Shown here: piece after piece, positions 33,502 through 50,092 of the stretch
How the letters are laid out: every line of letters starts with the position of its first letter
Position numbering within the stretch: the stretch's first letter is position 1
Origin: Roseovarius atlanticus
GTDB taxonomy: Bacteria; Pseudomonadota; Alphaproteobacteria; Rhodobacterales; Rhodobacteraceae
Length of the DNA: 64,000 bases
Direction of reading: 5' to 3'
Assembly: GCF_001441615.1 (NCBI RefSeq)
Contig: NZ_LAXJ01000026.1
Location: 54,310-118,309 of the forward strand
The notes under the pieces: model-generated
Database searches by the model: none
The model's input: the letters and a program-made list of their open reading frames with translations, nothing else
What the model was told of the DNA's origin: nothing
Translations under genes and position numbers: made by a program

Positions 33502-36144
33502 TCAGGTCTGACCCAAGTCCGACTGCGCCCCGTAGCTGCGGCCTTTCAGGCGCTCTGTGGCACCTTCGATGTCGTCGACCAGAAGCAACAGGAAATCACC
33601 CGGTTTCGCCTCGCCAATGGCGCGATCGATCGCGGCTTGCTCGTCCATGATGATCTCGACCGTTCCGGCGGATCCGGCGTCGCTTGCGCCCTTCTCGATC
33701 AGCCCCGCGGTCTCGCCTTCGCTGCGTCCGCGCGCATCGGTCTCATAGACATAGACCGCATCGCACATCTTCGCCAGTTGCGCGCCCAGCGCCGCGAGGT
33801 CTTCGTCCCGGCGGTTGCCGGGTGCCGTGGCCACGGCGATCTTGCGCTGTTGGCCAAGGCCGTTGACCAGCGGCTCCAGCGCCTCGAGCGCGGGAACGTT
33901 GTGGCCATAGTCGATCAGGCATTTGACGCCGTCGGCCTCGAAATAGTTGGTACGCCCCGGCATCTGCGCCGGTGTCGGGTGGAAGCTGAGCAGGCCCGCG
34001 CGGATGTCGTCGATCTCGATCCCATGCGCCAGCGCGGCGGCGGTGGCCGCCATGGCGTTCTGCACGTTGAAGGGGGCGTGCCCCTCGAACGAAATCGGCA
34101 CGTCGTTGACCGCCGCCACCTCGACCTCGACCTGGCCGCGCAGCAGCACGATCCGGCCCTGCCGCACAGTGATGACCATCTTGTGGTCGGCAAGGTGCTG
34201 CTTGAGGTCCGGATTTTCGGGGTTCATCGTGAAATAGATGATCTCGCCCCGCGCCCAGTAGGTGCCCTGGTCCATCACCAGCGGATCGTCGGCATTCAGC
34301 ACGCAGAACCCGCCGATCTTCTTGACCGCGTCGACCACCACGGTCTTGCACCGTGCCAGTTCCTCGAGCGTGTGGATGTCGCGCTCGCCCAGATGGTCCG
34401 ACGCGATGTTCAGCAGGACGCCCACATCGCATTCGTCAAAGCCCAGACCCCGGCGCATGATCCCGCCGCGCGCCACCTCCAGCACGGCGTGTTCCACCGT
34501 GGGTTCGCGCAGCACCGCATGGGCGGCGGCGGGGCCGGAATAGTCGCCCCGCAATATCACGTGGTTGTCGATCTCGATGGTGCCGGTACAGCCCATGCCC
34601 ACCGAGTTGCCCGCCTGCCGCAGGATATGCGTGATCAGGCGTGTCGTGGTGGTCTTGCCGTTGGTGCCGGTGATCGCGGTGATCGGGATGCGCCCGTCAT
34701 CGGTGGGATCGGGGAACAGCATGTTGACGACCGCCTCGCCCACCGCGCGCGGCTTGCCATGGGTCGGCGCCATGTGCATCCGAAAGCCCGGCCCGGCATT
34801 GACCTCGACCACGCCCGCCGATTGCTGATCCAGCGGCTTGGTCAGGGTTTCGGCCAGAAGGTCGATCCCGATGATATCCAGACCGACAATCCGGCCGATC
34901 CGCTCCATCGCGAACTTGATCTCGGGATGCACCTCGTCCGTCAGGTCCGTCGCCGTCCCGCCGGTCGAGATGTTGGCGGTGGATTTCAGATAGACGATCT
35001 CGCCCTTTTCCGGCACCGAGTCGAGCGTCAGCTCGGCCTGCTCCAGCAGGCGCATGGTCTGTTCGTCCACATGGATCTGCGTCAGCAGGTTCTCGTGGCC
35101 CACGCCCCGGCGCGGGTCCTTGTTTTCCTCGTCGATCAATTGCTGGATGGTGGATGTGCCGTCGCCTTCCACATGGGCCGGACGGCGGCGCGCGGCGGCG
35201 ATCATCTTGCCGCCCACCACGAGAATGCGGTGATCCTCGCCCTTGATGTAGCTTTCCACGATGACCGCGCCGTAATCGTCGCGGCACCGCGCCAGCGCGG
35301 CCTCGTAGCCCGATTTCAGCTCTTCCTCGTTGGTGATATCGGTGGTCACGCCGCGCCCGTGGTTGCCCGACAAAGGCTTGGTGACGACCGGCCAGCCGAT
35401 CCACTCGGCGGCGTCTTTGACCTCTTCCCAGCTATATCCGATATAGCCCTTGGGAACGGCCACGCCGGCGTCGTCCAGCACCTGCTTGGTCCACTCCTTG
35501 TCGTCGGCAATCGAGTGGCCGATGATGCCCGACGCATCTGTCACCGTGGCCTGGAACTTGCGCTGCTTCACGCCGTGCCCCAGCTGGGTATAGCTCGTGC
35601 CCTCGGTCAGGTTGTACCACGGGATGTTGCGCGCCTTGGCCGCGTTCACGATCGAGCCGGTCGACGGCCCAAGCGCGTTGGCGTCGCGCACTTCCTTGAG
35701 GCGGTCGATCACCGGCTCGAGGTCGACATCCTTGCCGTCGTAGAGCGCCTGGACGATCTCCACCGCCTCTTCGCCGCAGGCCAGACCCGTGGCCTCGTCG
35801 CGATAGCGATAGACGACGTGATAGACCCCCTTGTCATAGCTGTCGACGGTCTTGCCGTAGCCCACCGAGAAGCCGATCATGTTCTGCAATTCGATCGCCA
35901 CATGCTCGACCATGTGGCCGGCCCAGGTGCCTTCTTTCACACGGGACAGGAACCCACCGGCCTCTCCCACCGAGCACCGATGCTCGTATATCGTGGGGAT
36001 CAGGGATTGAAGCTTGTCGGCAATGCCGTCGACCTTGTCGCTTGGCCGGTCTTCCAGCTCCTCGATGTCCAGCCGCATGTAGATCGATTGATAGCGGCTG
36101 TAATAGTTCGGTCCGCGCAGCGCACGGTGTTCAAGTATACGCAT
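33502..36144 (-). CDS. cphA: Cyanophycin synthetase
   Basis: An 880-residue CphA of normal length. It has the N-terminal CphA domain (MRILEHRALRGPNYYS, 1-160), a central ATP-grasp domain (WPVVTKPLSGNHGRGV at 251-266; E-V-N-A-G-P-G-F-R near 450) that adds Asp to the backbone, and a C-terminal Mur-ligase-like domain with P-loop GTNGKTTTT (493-501) that attaches Arg to the Asp side chain. The product is the multi-L-arginyl-poly-L-aspartate nitrogen reserve. The start overlaps the cyanophycinase 3' end by 14 bp. It forms one operon with cphB and the ATP-grasp gene. Confidence 0.97.
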   Translation of the reverse strand: MRILEHRALRGPNYYSRYQSIYMRLDIEELEDRPSDKVDGIADKLQSLIPTIYEHRCSVGEAGGFLSRVKEGTWAGHMVEHVAIELQNMIGFSVGYGKTVDSYDKGVYHVVYRYRDEATGLACGEEAVEIVQALYDGKDVDLEPVIDRLKEVRDANALGPSTGSIVNAAKARNIPWYNLTEGTSYTQLGHGVKQRKFQATVTDASGIIGHSIADDKEWTKQVLDDAGVAVPKGYIGYSWEEVKDAAEWIGWPVVTKPLSGNHGRGVTTDITNEEELKSGYEAALARCRDDYGAVIVESYIKGEDHRILVVGGKMIAAARRRPAHVEGDGTSTIQQLIDEENKDPRRGVGHENLLTQIHVDEQTMRLLEQAELTLDSVPEKGEIVYLKSTANISTGGTATDLTDEVHPEIKFAMERIGRIVGLDIIGIDLLAETLTKPLDQQSAGVVEVNAGPGFRMHMAPTHGKPRAVGEAVVNMLFPDPTDDGRIPITAITGTNGKTTTTRLITHILRQAGNSVGMGCTGTIEIDNHVILRGDYSGPAAAHAVLREPTVEHAVLEVARGGIMRRGLGFDECDVGVLLNIASDHLGERDIHTLEELARCKTVVVDAVKKIGGFCVLNADDPLVMDQGTYWARGEIIYFTMNPENPDLKQHLADHKMVITVRQGRIVLLRGQVEVEVAAVNDVPISFEGHAPFNVQNAMAATAAALAHGIEIDDIRAGLLSFHPTPAQMPGRTNYFEADGVKCLIDYGHNVPALEALEPLVNGLGQQRKIAVATAPGNRRDEDLAALGAQLAKMCDAVYVYETDARGRSEGETAGLIEKGASDAGSAGTVEIIMDEQAAIDRAIGEAKPGDFLLLLVDDIEGATERLKGRSYGAQSDLGQT

Positions 36145-36991
36145 CCTTCAGCTCCAGGCTCTCGGCCCCAAGCTGTTTGGCACTCAGGACCTGCCGGTCC
36201 GCCAGGTTGTATCCATCACCCTCGACCAGCGCATGCATCACGACGTTGTGGACGCTCACCGCCTCACCGTCTGATAGATCGAATACATTGCAACTGGTTA
36301 TCCTTGAACTGTCAACGAGGATTACGTGACCGGGCCCGAAGGCCTTTATTATACCGCCCTCGAACAATACGGCGGCATCTTCGCCAAGGCCTATCCCGAG
36401 GTATTCGGGGTTCGTCGCGCCCACTTCCATCAGGCGCGAGAAGCGCCCCCGCTCCAGGAAATGGGTGTCGATGATGACCCCTTCGATCAGGCCGAAACCC
36501 GCGCTCATCTTGACCGCGCCTTTTCGCAGGCTGTCGATCGCGCTGCCGCCATACACCATCGTGGTGGACTGGCAGGCCGCGCCCGCGCTGGTGCCCGCGA
36601 TGACCGCGCCTTCGTGATAGATGGACCGAATCGCCTCCAGCGACTTGGACGCGCCGAAGATGCTGGTCAGGCGCATCTGGTCGCCGCCCGAAATGAACAG
36701 CACATCGCACCGGCGGATCATCTCCACCATCTTGGGGTCGTCGGCATCGCGCCGTTCGCGGATGCGCACATCCAGCACTTCGCCCGCGCCCAGCGCGTCG
36801 AACGCCTCTTCGTAGGCCGGATAGACCTCGTCGGGGATGCTGCTGGCGGTGGTGATCACACCGACCACCGGTGTCTCGCTGTTCGAGAGTTTCAGCACGC
36901 GTCCCAGGATCGCCGCCTTTGCGGATTTATCCTCGGCGCCGCCTATTGCGACGAGTTTCCCTCGGGGCCTGGGTTTCACCGACATGTCCAT
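36131..36991 (-). CDS. cphB: Cyanophycinase
   Basis: A 286-residue peptidase S51-type serine hydrolase. The nucleophile Ser135 is in AGTSAGAAC, with GGDQMRLT near 102-109 and the IIDTHFLERGR block. It has no signal peptide, so it is the intracellular enzyme that cuts cyanophycin to beta-Asp-Arg dipeptides. GGAG lies 7 nt before ATG 36,991; a second ATG two codons later is possible. It is the first gene of the cphB-cphA operon and divergent from the isoaspartyl dipeptidase gene, 187 bp away. Confidence 0.95.
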   Translation of the reverse strand: MDMSVKPRPRGKLVAIGGAEDKSAKAAILGRVLKLSNSETPVVGVITTASSIPDEVYPAYEEAFDALGAGEVLDVRIRERRDADDPKMVEMIRRCDVLFISGGDQMRLTSIFGASKSLEAIRSIYHEGAVIAGTSAGAACQSTTMVYGGSAIDSLRKGAVKMSAGFGLIEGVIIDTHFLERGRFSRLMEVGATNPEYLGIGLGEDAAVLFEGGIIKAFGPGHVILVDSSRITSCNVFDLSDGEAVSVHNVVMHALVEGDGYNLADRQVLSAKQLGAESLELKDAYT

Positions 36992-37020
36992 AGAATAACT
37001 CCATTCATCACTGGACTGAT

Positions 37021-37075
37021 ATCTATATCTTGTGGATGTTACCATCCTGTTCACAAGAATGTCACGCAACCCACC
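37021..37075. promoter_or_regulatory. Divergent cphB/iaaA control region with CTTGTG...CACAAG repeat
   Basis: Within the 187-bp divergent gap, CTTGTG and CACAAG form a 6-bp inverted repeat with a 17-nt spacer, in an AT-richer stretch suited to promoters for both directions. It may be a shared operator for cyanophycin use. No regulator gene is adjacent. Confidence 0.35.
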
Positions 37076-37178
37076 GCTCGCAACTGGAAAAGCGGTCGCA
37101 ACGTCACGAATCCCGCGATATGTGGGATTCTCGGCAACCATCGCCCGGCAAAACGGCAAAAACAGGCAGGAGAGTCAC

Positions 37179-38105
37179 ATGAGCGACGGATTCGCACTGG
37201 CAATTCACGGCGGCGCAGGAGTTCTGCTCCGCTCGGAGATGAGCGAAGACCGCGAAGCGGCCTGTCACGCAGCACTGGCCCGCGTGCTGGCGGCGGGTGA
37301 GTCGGTGCTGGCCGCCGACGGCACCGCGCTCGACGCCGTCACCGCCGCGGTGCGCGCGCTGGAGGACGAGCCGTTGTTCAATGCCGGGCGCGGTGCCGTC
37401 TTTACCCGTGCGGGCACGCACGAGATGGACGCCGCCATCATGGACGGGCGCGACCGCCGGGCGGGGGCCGTGGCGGGCATCTGCGGCCCGCGCCATCCGG
37501 TCGATGCCGCCCGCGCGGTGATGGAGCGCACGTCGCATGTGCTGATGGCCGGCGAAGGCGCGCACGATGTTGCCCGCGAGGCCGGCCTGCCCTTCGAGGA
37601 GGTGAGCCACTTCTTCACGCAGGAACGCTGGGACACGCTGCAAGAGACCCTGCGGATGGAGGCCGACGGCACGCTTGACGACGATCCGTCGCGCCGTCAC
37701 GGCACCGTCGGCGCCGTGGCCCGCGACCGGGCCGGAAACCTGGCCGCCGCCACATCCACCGGCGGCATGACGGCCAAAAGCGCCGGACGCATCGGCGACA
37801 GCCCCCTGATCGGCGCGGGCACCTTTGCCGCCAACGAAAGCTGCGCGGTCTCTGCCACCGGCGATGGCGAGGCGTTCATCCGCCTGTCGGTCGCCCATGA
37901 AATCGACGCCCGCATCCGTCTGGCCGGCCAGAGCGTCACCGACGCGGCGGCGCAGGTGGTGATGAAGGACCTGGTGGCGATAGGTGGCTCTGGCGGCCTG
38001 ATTGCGATCGGCGCGGACGGGACCGTCACCATGCCCTTCAACTGCGAGGGCATGTATCGCGGCCAGTCGGTCGAGGGTGGCGCCCACGAAACCTTCGTCT
38101 ACTGA
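37179..38105 (+). CDS. iaaA: Isoaspartyl peptidase/plant-type L-asparaginase
   Basis: A 308-residue Ntn-hydrolase. The autocleavage site and nucleophile Thr176 lie in RRHGTVGAVA; the N-terminal FALAIHGGAG and the FNAGRGAVFT block are family hallmarks. It self-cleaves into alpha and beta chains and hydrolyses beta-aspartyl dipeptides. Here the expected substrate is beta-Asp-Arg released by cyanophycinase, giving free Asp and Arg. The ATG 37,179 follows AGGAGAG; upstream frame sequence to 37,032 is not family-like. It is divergent from cphB and convergent with the AI-2E permease gene. Confidence 0.95.
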   Translation: MSDGFALAIHGGAGVLLRSEMSEDREAACHAALARVLAAGESVLAADGTALDAVTAAVRALEDEPLFNAGRGAVFTRAGTHEMDAAIMDGRDRRAGAVAGICGPRHPVDAARAVMERTSHVLMAGEGAHDVAREAGLPFEEVSHFFTQERWDTLQETLRMEADGTLDDDPSRRHGTVGAVARDRAGNLAAATSTGGMTAKSAGRIGDSPLIGAGTFAANESCAVSATGDGEAFIRLSVAHEIDARIRLAGQSVTDAAAQVVMKDLVAIGGSGGLIAIGADGTVTMPFNCEGMYRGQSVEGGAHETFVY

Positions 38106-38123
38106 CGCGGGCCACTTCCGGCC

Positions 38124-39275
38124 TCAGGACGCTCTCCGGCTCTCGATTTCCTCGTTCAGCCGGTCCAGTTCACGGTCGTCTTCTGGCAGGCCCTCGCGCG
38201 ACAGCAGCACCGCCACCTTCCGCAGGTCGGGCACGTGGCTGCAGATCACCAGCAGCATCACCATGATCGGCACCGACAGGAACATGCCCGGAATGCCCCA
38301 CACCGCGCCCCAGAACGCCAGGCTGATGATGATCCCGAAGGACGACAACCGCAGCGCCCGCCCCATCAGCCAGGGATCGATCACGTTGCCGTTGACGAAC
38401 TGGATGATCCCGGTGATCACGAACAGTCCCGCCGTCACCGACGCCTCGCCGGTCTCGACATAGCCCACCAGCGCCACCATGCCCGTGGCCACGATCGAGC
38501 CGATGTTGGGAATGTAGTTCAGGATGAAGGTCAGGATGCCCAGCGACAGCGCCAGCTCGATGCCGAAAAGCATCGCCACCACATAGACCATCGCCCCGGT
38601 GATCACGCTGACCAGCGTCTTGATCAGCAGGTAATAATTCACCCTGTGGATGATCGAGTTGAAGATCCGGTTCGCCCGCTCGGCCTGCGCCGGATCGTCG
38701 AAGAAGTTCGACATCTTGGTGCCGAACCAGATCCGCTCCGCAAAAAGGAAGCCAAAGAACAGGATGACCAGCACGGTGCCCTGCATCAGGCTGCCCGCCT
38801 GCCCCGCCACGGCACGCACGTACCCCGAAACCTCGACACTGTTGAGCGAGTTCAGCACCGCGCGTTCCACGTCCTCGCCCATCCAGGCGAACAGCGACGC
38901 CATCGCCGAGGGCGCGCGCTCGGCATAGGACAGCGTCGTGCCCAGCACCGTGTTCAGCTGTGCCAGAAGGATCGACGACAGGATAAGCAGCGCTGTCGAG
39001 ATCAGCAGAAGCGCCACGATGGACGCCAGCCAGTTGGGAATACGGAACCGTCCGATGCTTTGCCGCGCGATCAGATGGATCACGTCCGAGGTCAGCGTGA
39101 ACAGGATCACCGCCACCGCCAGCGAAATCAGGATGAACCGCGCCTGCACCAGCAGGAACAGCACCACGGCGAAGGCGATGATAACCAACGCCACCGTCCG
39201 GACCTGAGAATATTTCTGCGAGTCCCCCAAGTGCCCTTTCAACGGATCGAGTTCTCTTATCTTCCCTGACGTCAT
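38124..39275 (-). CDS. AI-2E family transporter (UPF0118 permease)
   Basis: A 383-residue polytopic membrane protein. Hydrophobic segments include TVALVIIAFAVVLFLLVQAR, a following pair (ILISLAVAVILFTL), LASIVALLLISTALLILSS, a mid-protein group (VLVILFFGFLFAERIW) and the family-typical C-terminal block with FILNYIPNIGSIVATG and GNVIDPWLMGRALRLSSFGIIISLAFWG. Family members export AI-2 or act as Na+/H+ antiporters; the name does not prove AI-2 transport. The ATG at 39,275 follows AGAGGG. It is convergent with iaaA. Confidence 0.92.
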   Translation of the reverse strand: MTSGKIRELDPLKGHLGDSQKYSQVRTVALVIIAFAVVLFLLVQARFILISLAVAVILFTLTSDVIHLIARQSIGRFRIPNWLASIVALLLISTALLILSSILLAQLNTVLGTTLSYAERAPSAMASLFAWMGEDVERAVLNSLNSVEVSGYVRAVAGQAGSLMQGTVLVILFFGFLFAERIWFGTKMSNFFDDPAQAERANRIFNSIIHRVNYYLLIKTLVSVITGAMVYVVAMLFGIELALSLGILTFILNYIPNIGSIVATGMVALVGYVETGEASVTAGLFVITGIIQFVNGNVIDPWLMGRALRLSSFGIIISLAFWGAVWGIPGMFLSVPIMVMLLVICSHVPDLRKVAVLLSREGLPEDDRELDRLNEEIESRRAS

Positions 39276-39639
39276 ATTCCCTCTCGCGGCGATGGGCAAT
39301 CGCCTGGCCCTGCGCGTCCGGTCCGGTGGGACCAACAGGCGGTGGCAAAGATGCGGTGTCGATGCCGGGCACTGCGGCAATTGCCGCCCTGCGTTTCCCG
39401 GGAAACAGCAGGGACATTCGGACGCAGGCGCGTCAACATCGCTTCGGAGAAATCTTGCCGATCACGGAAGAGTTTGCGCCCGATCGCCTTGAAAATGAAC
39501 TTTCCTGCTGGGAATGCCGCCGTCCCCGTTCTAGTTTGTTCGCGGGTGGGGAGACGCGCGGCGCGGAACCGGCGCATGACGCATTCTGTCCATCGTCACG
39601 CCTTGGGCCCGCTGCGGGCCCCGGAAACGGAGCTGCCTG
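39276..39639. other. 364-bp divergent gap with a hairpin before tamA
   Basis: No convincing gene is seen in this gap between the AI-2E permease (minus) and tamA (plus), so it should hold promoters for both. At 39,605-39,621 a perfect 7-bp stem (GGGCCCG/CGGGCCC) with a 3-nt loop ends 18 nt before the tamA start, next to GGAG. It could mask or space the ribosome site. Confidence 0.5.
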
Positions 39640-41432
39640 TTGTTGAAGTGTCGTCGAGTCGCGCCCTGGTTTGTCATCTTTGCCCTGCTGTCGGTCCGCC
39701 CTGTGATGGCGGTCGAGGCCACGGTTCAGGTCCAAGGCGCATCGGAGGATCTGGGCGAGTTCCTCAGCAGGTCCTCCCTCAGCGTCGAAACCGCCGAGTC
39801 AGAAGACGCGACCGCCCAGGATATCCTGGCCGCCGCGCGCGCCGATTACGCCCGGATGGTTGGCGCGCTTTATGACGCCGGCTATTACGGCGGCGTGGTC
39901 AGCATCCGTGTCGACGGGCGCGAGGCGGCCGATATCTCGCCCATCGCCGGGCCCAGCCGGGTGAACCGCGTCGTCGTCATCGTGCAGCCCGGCTCGCCCT
40001 TCACCTTTTCGCGCGCCGCCATCGGCCCGGTCGCCCCGGAAACCGAGCTGCCCGAAGGCTATGCCCGTGGTCAGCGCGCCGGCGCCGGCGTCATCCGCCG
40101 GGCGGCAGAGGCCGGGGTGACCGGCTGGCGCGAGGCCGGCCACGCCAAGGTCGAACTTGACGGGCAGTCGATCACCGCCGATCACCGCAATTCCACGCTC
40201 GCGTCCGAGATCCGGCTGTCGCCCGGACCGCGCCTGCGCTTCGGCGATCTGATCATCACCCGCCCCAGCGCCGTGCGCGCCAGCCGCATCCAGGCCATCG
40301 CCGGGCTGCCGTCGGGCAAGGTGTTCTCGCCCGAGGAACTGGAAGATGCCAGCCAGCGGCTGCGCCGCACCGGCGCCTTTCGCTCGGTCGTGCTGAACGA
40401 GGCCGAGGTGCCCAACCCCGACGGCACGCTTGATATCCAGGCCGAAGTGCTGGACGCCAAGCCGCGCCGCATCGGGTTCGGCGCCGAGATCGCCTCGCTC
40501 GAAGGGCTGACGCTGAGCGGCTTCTGGCTGCACCGCAACCTTCTGGGCGGCGCCGAACGGCTGCGGATCGAGGGAGAGGTTGGCGGCATCGGCGGCGACT
40601 CGGGCGGCATCGACTATCGCCTGTCGGCACGGTTCGAGCGCCCCGCCACCTTTACCCCCGACACGACCGCTTTTCTCGAGGCCAGGGCCGAGGAACTGGA
40701 CGAAGAAGAGTACCGCCAGCGTACCTTCGAAATCGGCGGCGGCGTGTCGCATATCTTTTCCGACGAACTGGAAGGCGAGATCGGGATCTCGTACCAATAC
40801 GCCGATATCGATGACGACCTCGGGTCGCGCACCAACGAACTCTTGCTGCTGCCCGCCAAGCTGACCTTCGACAATCGCGACGACCCTCTGGACGCCACCG
40901 AAGGCTTCTATGTCGGGCTGGAGGCCACGCCGTTCCTGGCGCTCGACGCGGGCGACCCGGCCTTTCGCCTTTATGCCGACGCGCGGACCTATGTGGGGTT
41001 CGGCGAAGAGGACACCATCGTGCTGGCCGGGCGCACCCAGATCGGGTCGGTCAGCGGCGCGTCCCTGCTGGACGTACCGCCCGACATGCTGTTCTTCTCG
41101 GGCGGCTCCAACACCGTGCGCGGTCAGCCCTACCAGTCGCTCGGTGTCGACCTTGGCGGCGGCAACACCAGCGGCGGGCGCTCTTTCCTTGCGTTCTCGG
41201 GCGAGGTGCGCGCCCGTGTGGCCGACGCCTGGCAGGTGGTGGGTTTCGCCGACACCGGCTATGTCGGGCGCGACAGCTTTGGCAGCGGGACCGGCGACTG
41301 GCATTCCGGCGCGGGCTTCGGCATCCGCTATGACACCGGCATCGGCCCGGTCCGGTTCGACGTGGCCACCCCGCTCGACGGTGACGCGGGCCAGGATTAC
41401 GAGTTCTACATCGGTATCGGACAGGCATTCTG

Positions 41433-41433
<1 letters not shown>
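39640..41433 (+). CDS. tamA: TamA-like Omp85 outer-membrane translocation factor
   Basis: A 597-residue Omp85/BamA-superfamily protein. After a signal peptide (hydrophobic APWFVIFALLSV, cleavage near VMA at about residue 24), POTRA domains cover roughly residues 25-265 and a 16-strand barrel fills the rest, ending in the outer-membrane C-terminal signature FYIGIGQAF with terminal Phe. The barrel contains the family motif VRGQPYQSLG. The start is taken as TTG 39,640 (TTG 39,643 also possible), with GGAG 8 nt upstream; no better ATG precedes the signal peptide. It is coupled to tamB by TGATG and should assist insertion of outer-membrane proteins or lipid transport. Confidence 0.92.
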
Positions 41434-48982
<7,549 letters not shown>

Positions 48983-49010
48983 ATCACTGGCATTTTGCAG
49001 AAATTCAGGC

Positions 49011-49038
49011 GGCGCCTCGGGTCATTCCGGGGCGCCGT
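49011..49038 (+). terminator. Hairpin terminator after katG
   Basis: CGGCGCC and GGCGCCG form a 7-bp stem, extended by inner CGG/CCG pairing, 28 bp past the katG stop and followed by TCGGCATTTC. It is a likely intrinsic terminator with a weak U-run. Confidence 0.6.
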
Positions 49039-49137
49039 CGGCATTTCGGGGCCACGCCTTGCGCAAACTGTCGCACCCCGGCCCCGGCGGTCATCCAACC
49101 CCGCGTCCCGCACGTATCCCGTGTAAGAGAGGATGAT

Positions 49138-49692
49138 ATGAGAAAGCTACCCAAAGACACCACGCTCCTGATCGTCGAGAATGACGACGTGTTCCGCGAG
49201 CAATTGTCCAAGGTCATGGCCAGCCGCGGCTTTGACCCGATTCCGGCTGGCACCGTGGCCGAGGCCGCCGCCGCGATCGAGGCGCGCCCGCCGGCCTTTG
49301 CCATCATCGACCTGCATCTCGGCGAGGGCTCGGGCCTGGAAGTGATCGACATGCTGAAGAAACAGCGCAAATCGGCCCGCGCGCTGGTGCTGACCGGCTA
49401 TGGCAACACGCCCACTGCCGTCGCCGCCGTGAAGCTGGGCGCGGTCGACTACCTGGCCAAGCCTGCCGATGGCGACGAGATCGTCGATGCCCTGCTGGCC
49501 GCCGAAGGGGTGCAGCCGCCTGCCCCGGAAAATCCCATCTCGCCGGAGGAGGCCAAGCGCGTTCATATCGAACGCTTCCTGGAGCGCACGGACGGCAACA
49601 TCACCAAGACGGCGCAATTGCTGAACATGCATCGCCGCACGCTTCAGCGGATCCTCAAGCGCGAGCCCGAACTGGGCAAGGACCCGGGCTGA
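49138..49692 (+). CDS. Response regulator of the RegA/PrrA/ActR family
   Basis: A 184-residue response regulator. The receiver domain has the acidic pair in VENDD, phospho-acceptor Asp58 (AIIDLHLGEGSG), Thr86 (VLTGYG) and Lys108 (LAKPAD). After a proline-rich linker (PPAPENPISPEE), a Fis-type helix-turn-helix ends NMHRRTLQRILKRE, the hallmark of RegA/PrrA/ActR global redox regulators. No RegB/PrrB sensor kinase gene is adjacent, unlike the usual reg/prr cluster, so this may be a paralogue or a split arrangement. It follows katG by 155 bp and precedes the DCC gene by 1 bp. ATG 49,138 follows GAGAGGATG. Confidence 0.9.
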   Translation: MRKLPKDTTLLIVENDDVFREQLSKVMASRGFDPIPAGTVAEAAAAIEARPPAFAIIDLHLGEGSGLEVIDMLKKQRKSARALVLTGYGNTPTAVAAVKLGAVDYLAKPADGDEIVDALLAAEGVQPPAPENPISPEEAKRVHIERFLERTDGNITKTAQLLNMHRRTLQRILKREPELGKDPG

Positions 49693-49693
49693 C

Positions 49694-50092
49694 ATGCCCG
49701 ACAAGGCGGACAAACTGACGGTCTACTACGACGGGTCCTGCCCGCTCTGCCGGGCCGAGATCGGCTTTTACCAAAAGCGTGACGATGCGGGCCGAATCGA
49801 CTTTACCGACATCTCGCGCAGCGGTGGCGACCCGGCACCGGACCTCGACCGAGAGGCGGCGATGGGCCGGTTCCACACCCGCCGCCCCGACGGCACGCTG
49901 GTATCCGGCGCCGCCGGTTTCTTCGAGGTCTGGAAGCGTCTGCCTGGCTGGCGGCACCTTGCCAAGCTGTCTCGCATCCCGGGCGTCTTGCCGGTGGCCG
50001 AACTGGCCTATCGCGCCTTCCTACACCTGAGGCCGACGCTGGTCCGTCACCTTGGCCCACGGCTGGAAAACCGCGCCGAGAGCACGCGGTGA
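49694..50092 (+). CDS. DCC family (DUF393) thiol-disulfide oxidoreductase-like protein
   Basis: A 132-residue protein with the DCC signature YYDGSCPLCRAEIGFY near the N-terminus, which supplies a C-x-x-C pair, and a later segment with RRPDGTLVSGAAGFFEVWKRLP. The family is thought to act in thiol redox chemistry, but the substrate is not established. It starts 1 bp after the response-regulator stop and its own stop overlaps the next gene's GTG start, so three genes form one unit. Confidence 0.88.
   Translation: MPDKADKLTVYYDGSCPLCRAEIGFYQKRDDAGRIDFTDISRSGGDPAPDLDREAAMGRFHTRRPDGTLVSGAAGFFEVWKRLPGWRHLAKLSRIPGVLPVAELAYRAFLHLRPTLVRHLGPRLENRAESTR

Noticed and set aside
33430..36474. A 1,014-codon open frame on the plus strand opposite cphA and cphB
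   Set aside because: It is antisense to two certain genes, has low-complexity Arg/His/Asp-rich content and no domain; a GC-rich shadow.
26835..38105. Cyanophycin genes as a transferred genomic island
   Set aside because: No integrase, transposase, tRNA or flanking repeat is visible, and base composition looks like the neighbours.
49133..49140. ATG at 49,133 as the start of the response regulator
   Set aside because: It is out of frame and meets a stop at once; ATG 49,138 is in frame with the receiver domain.
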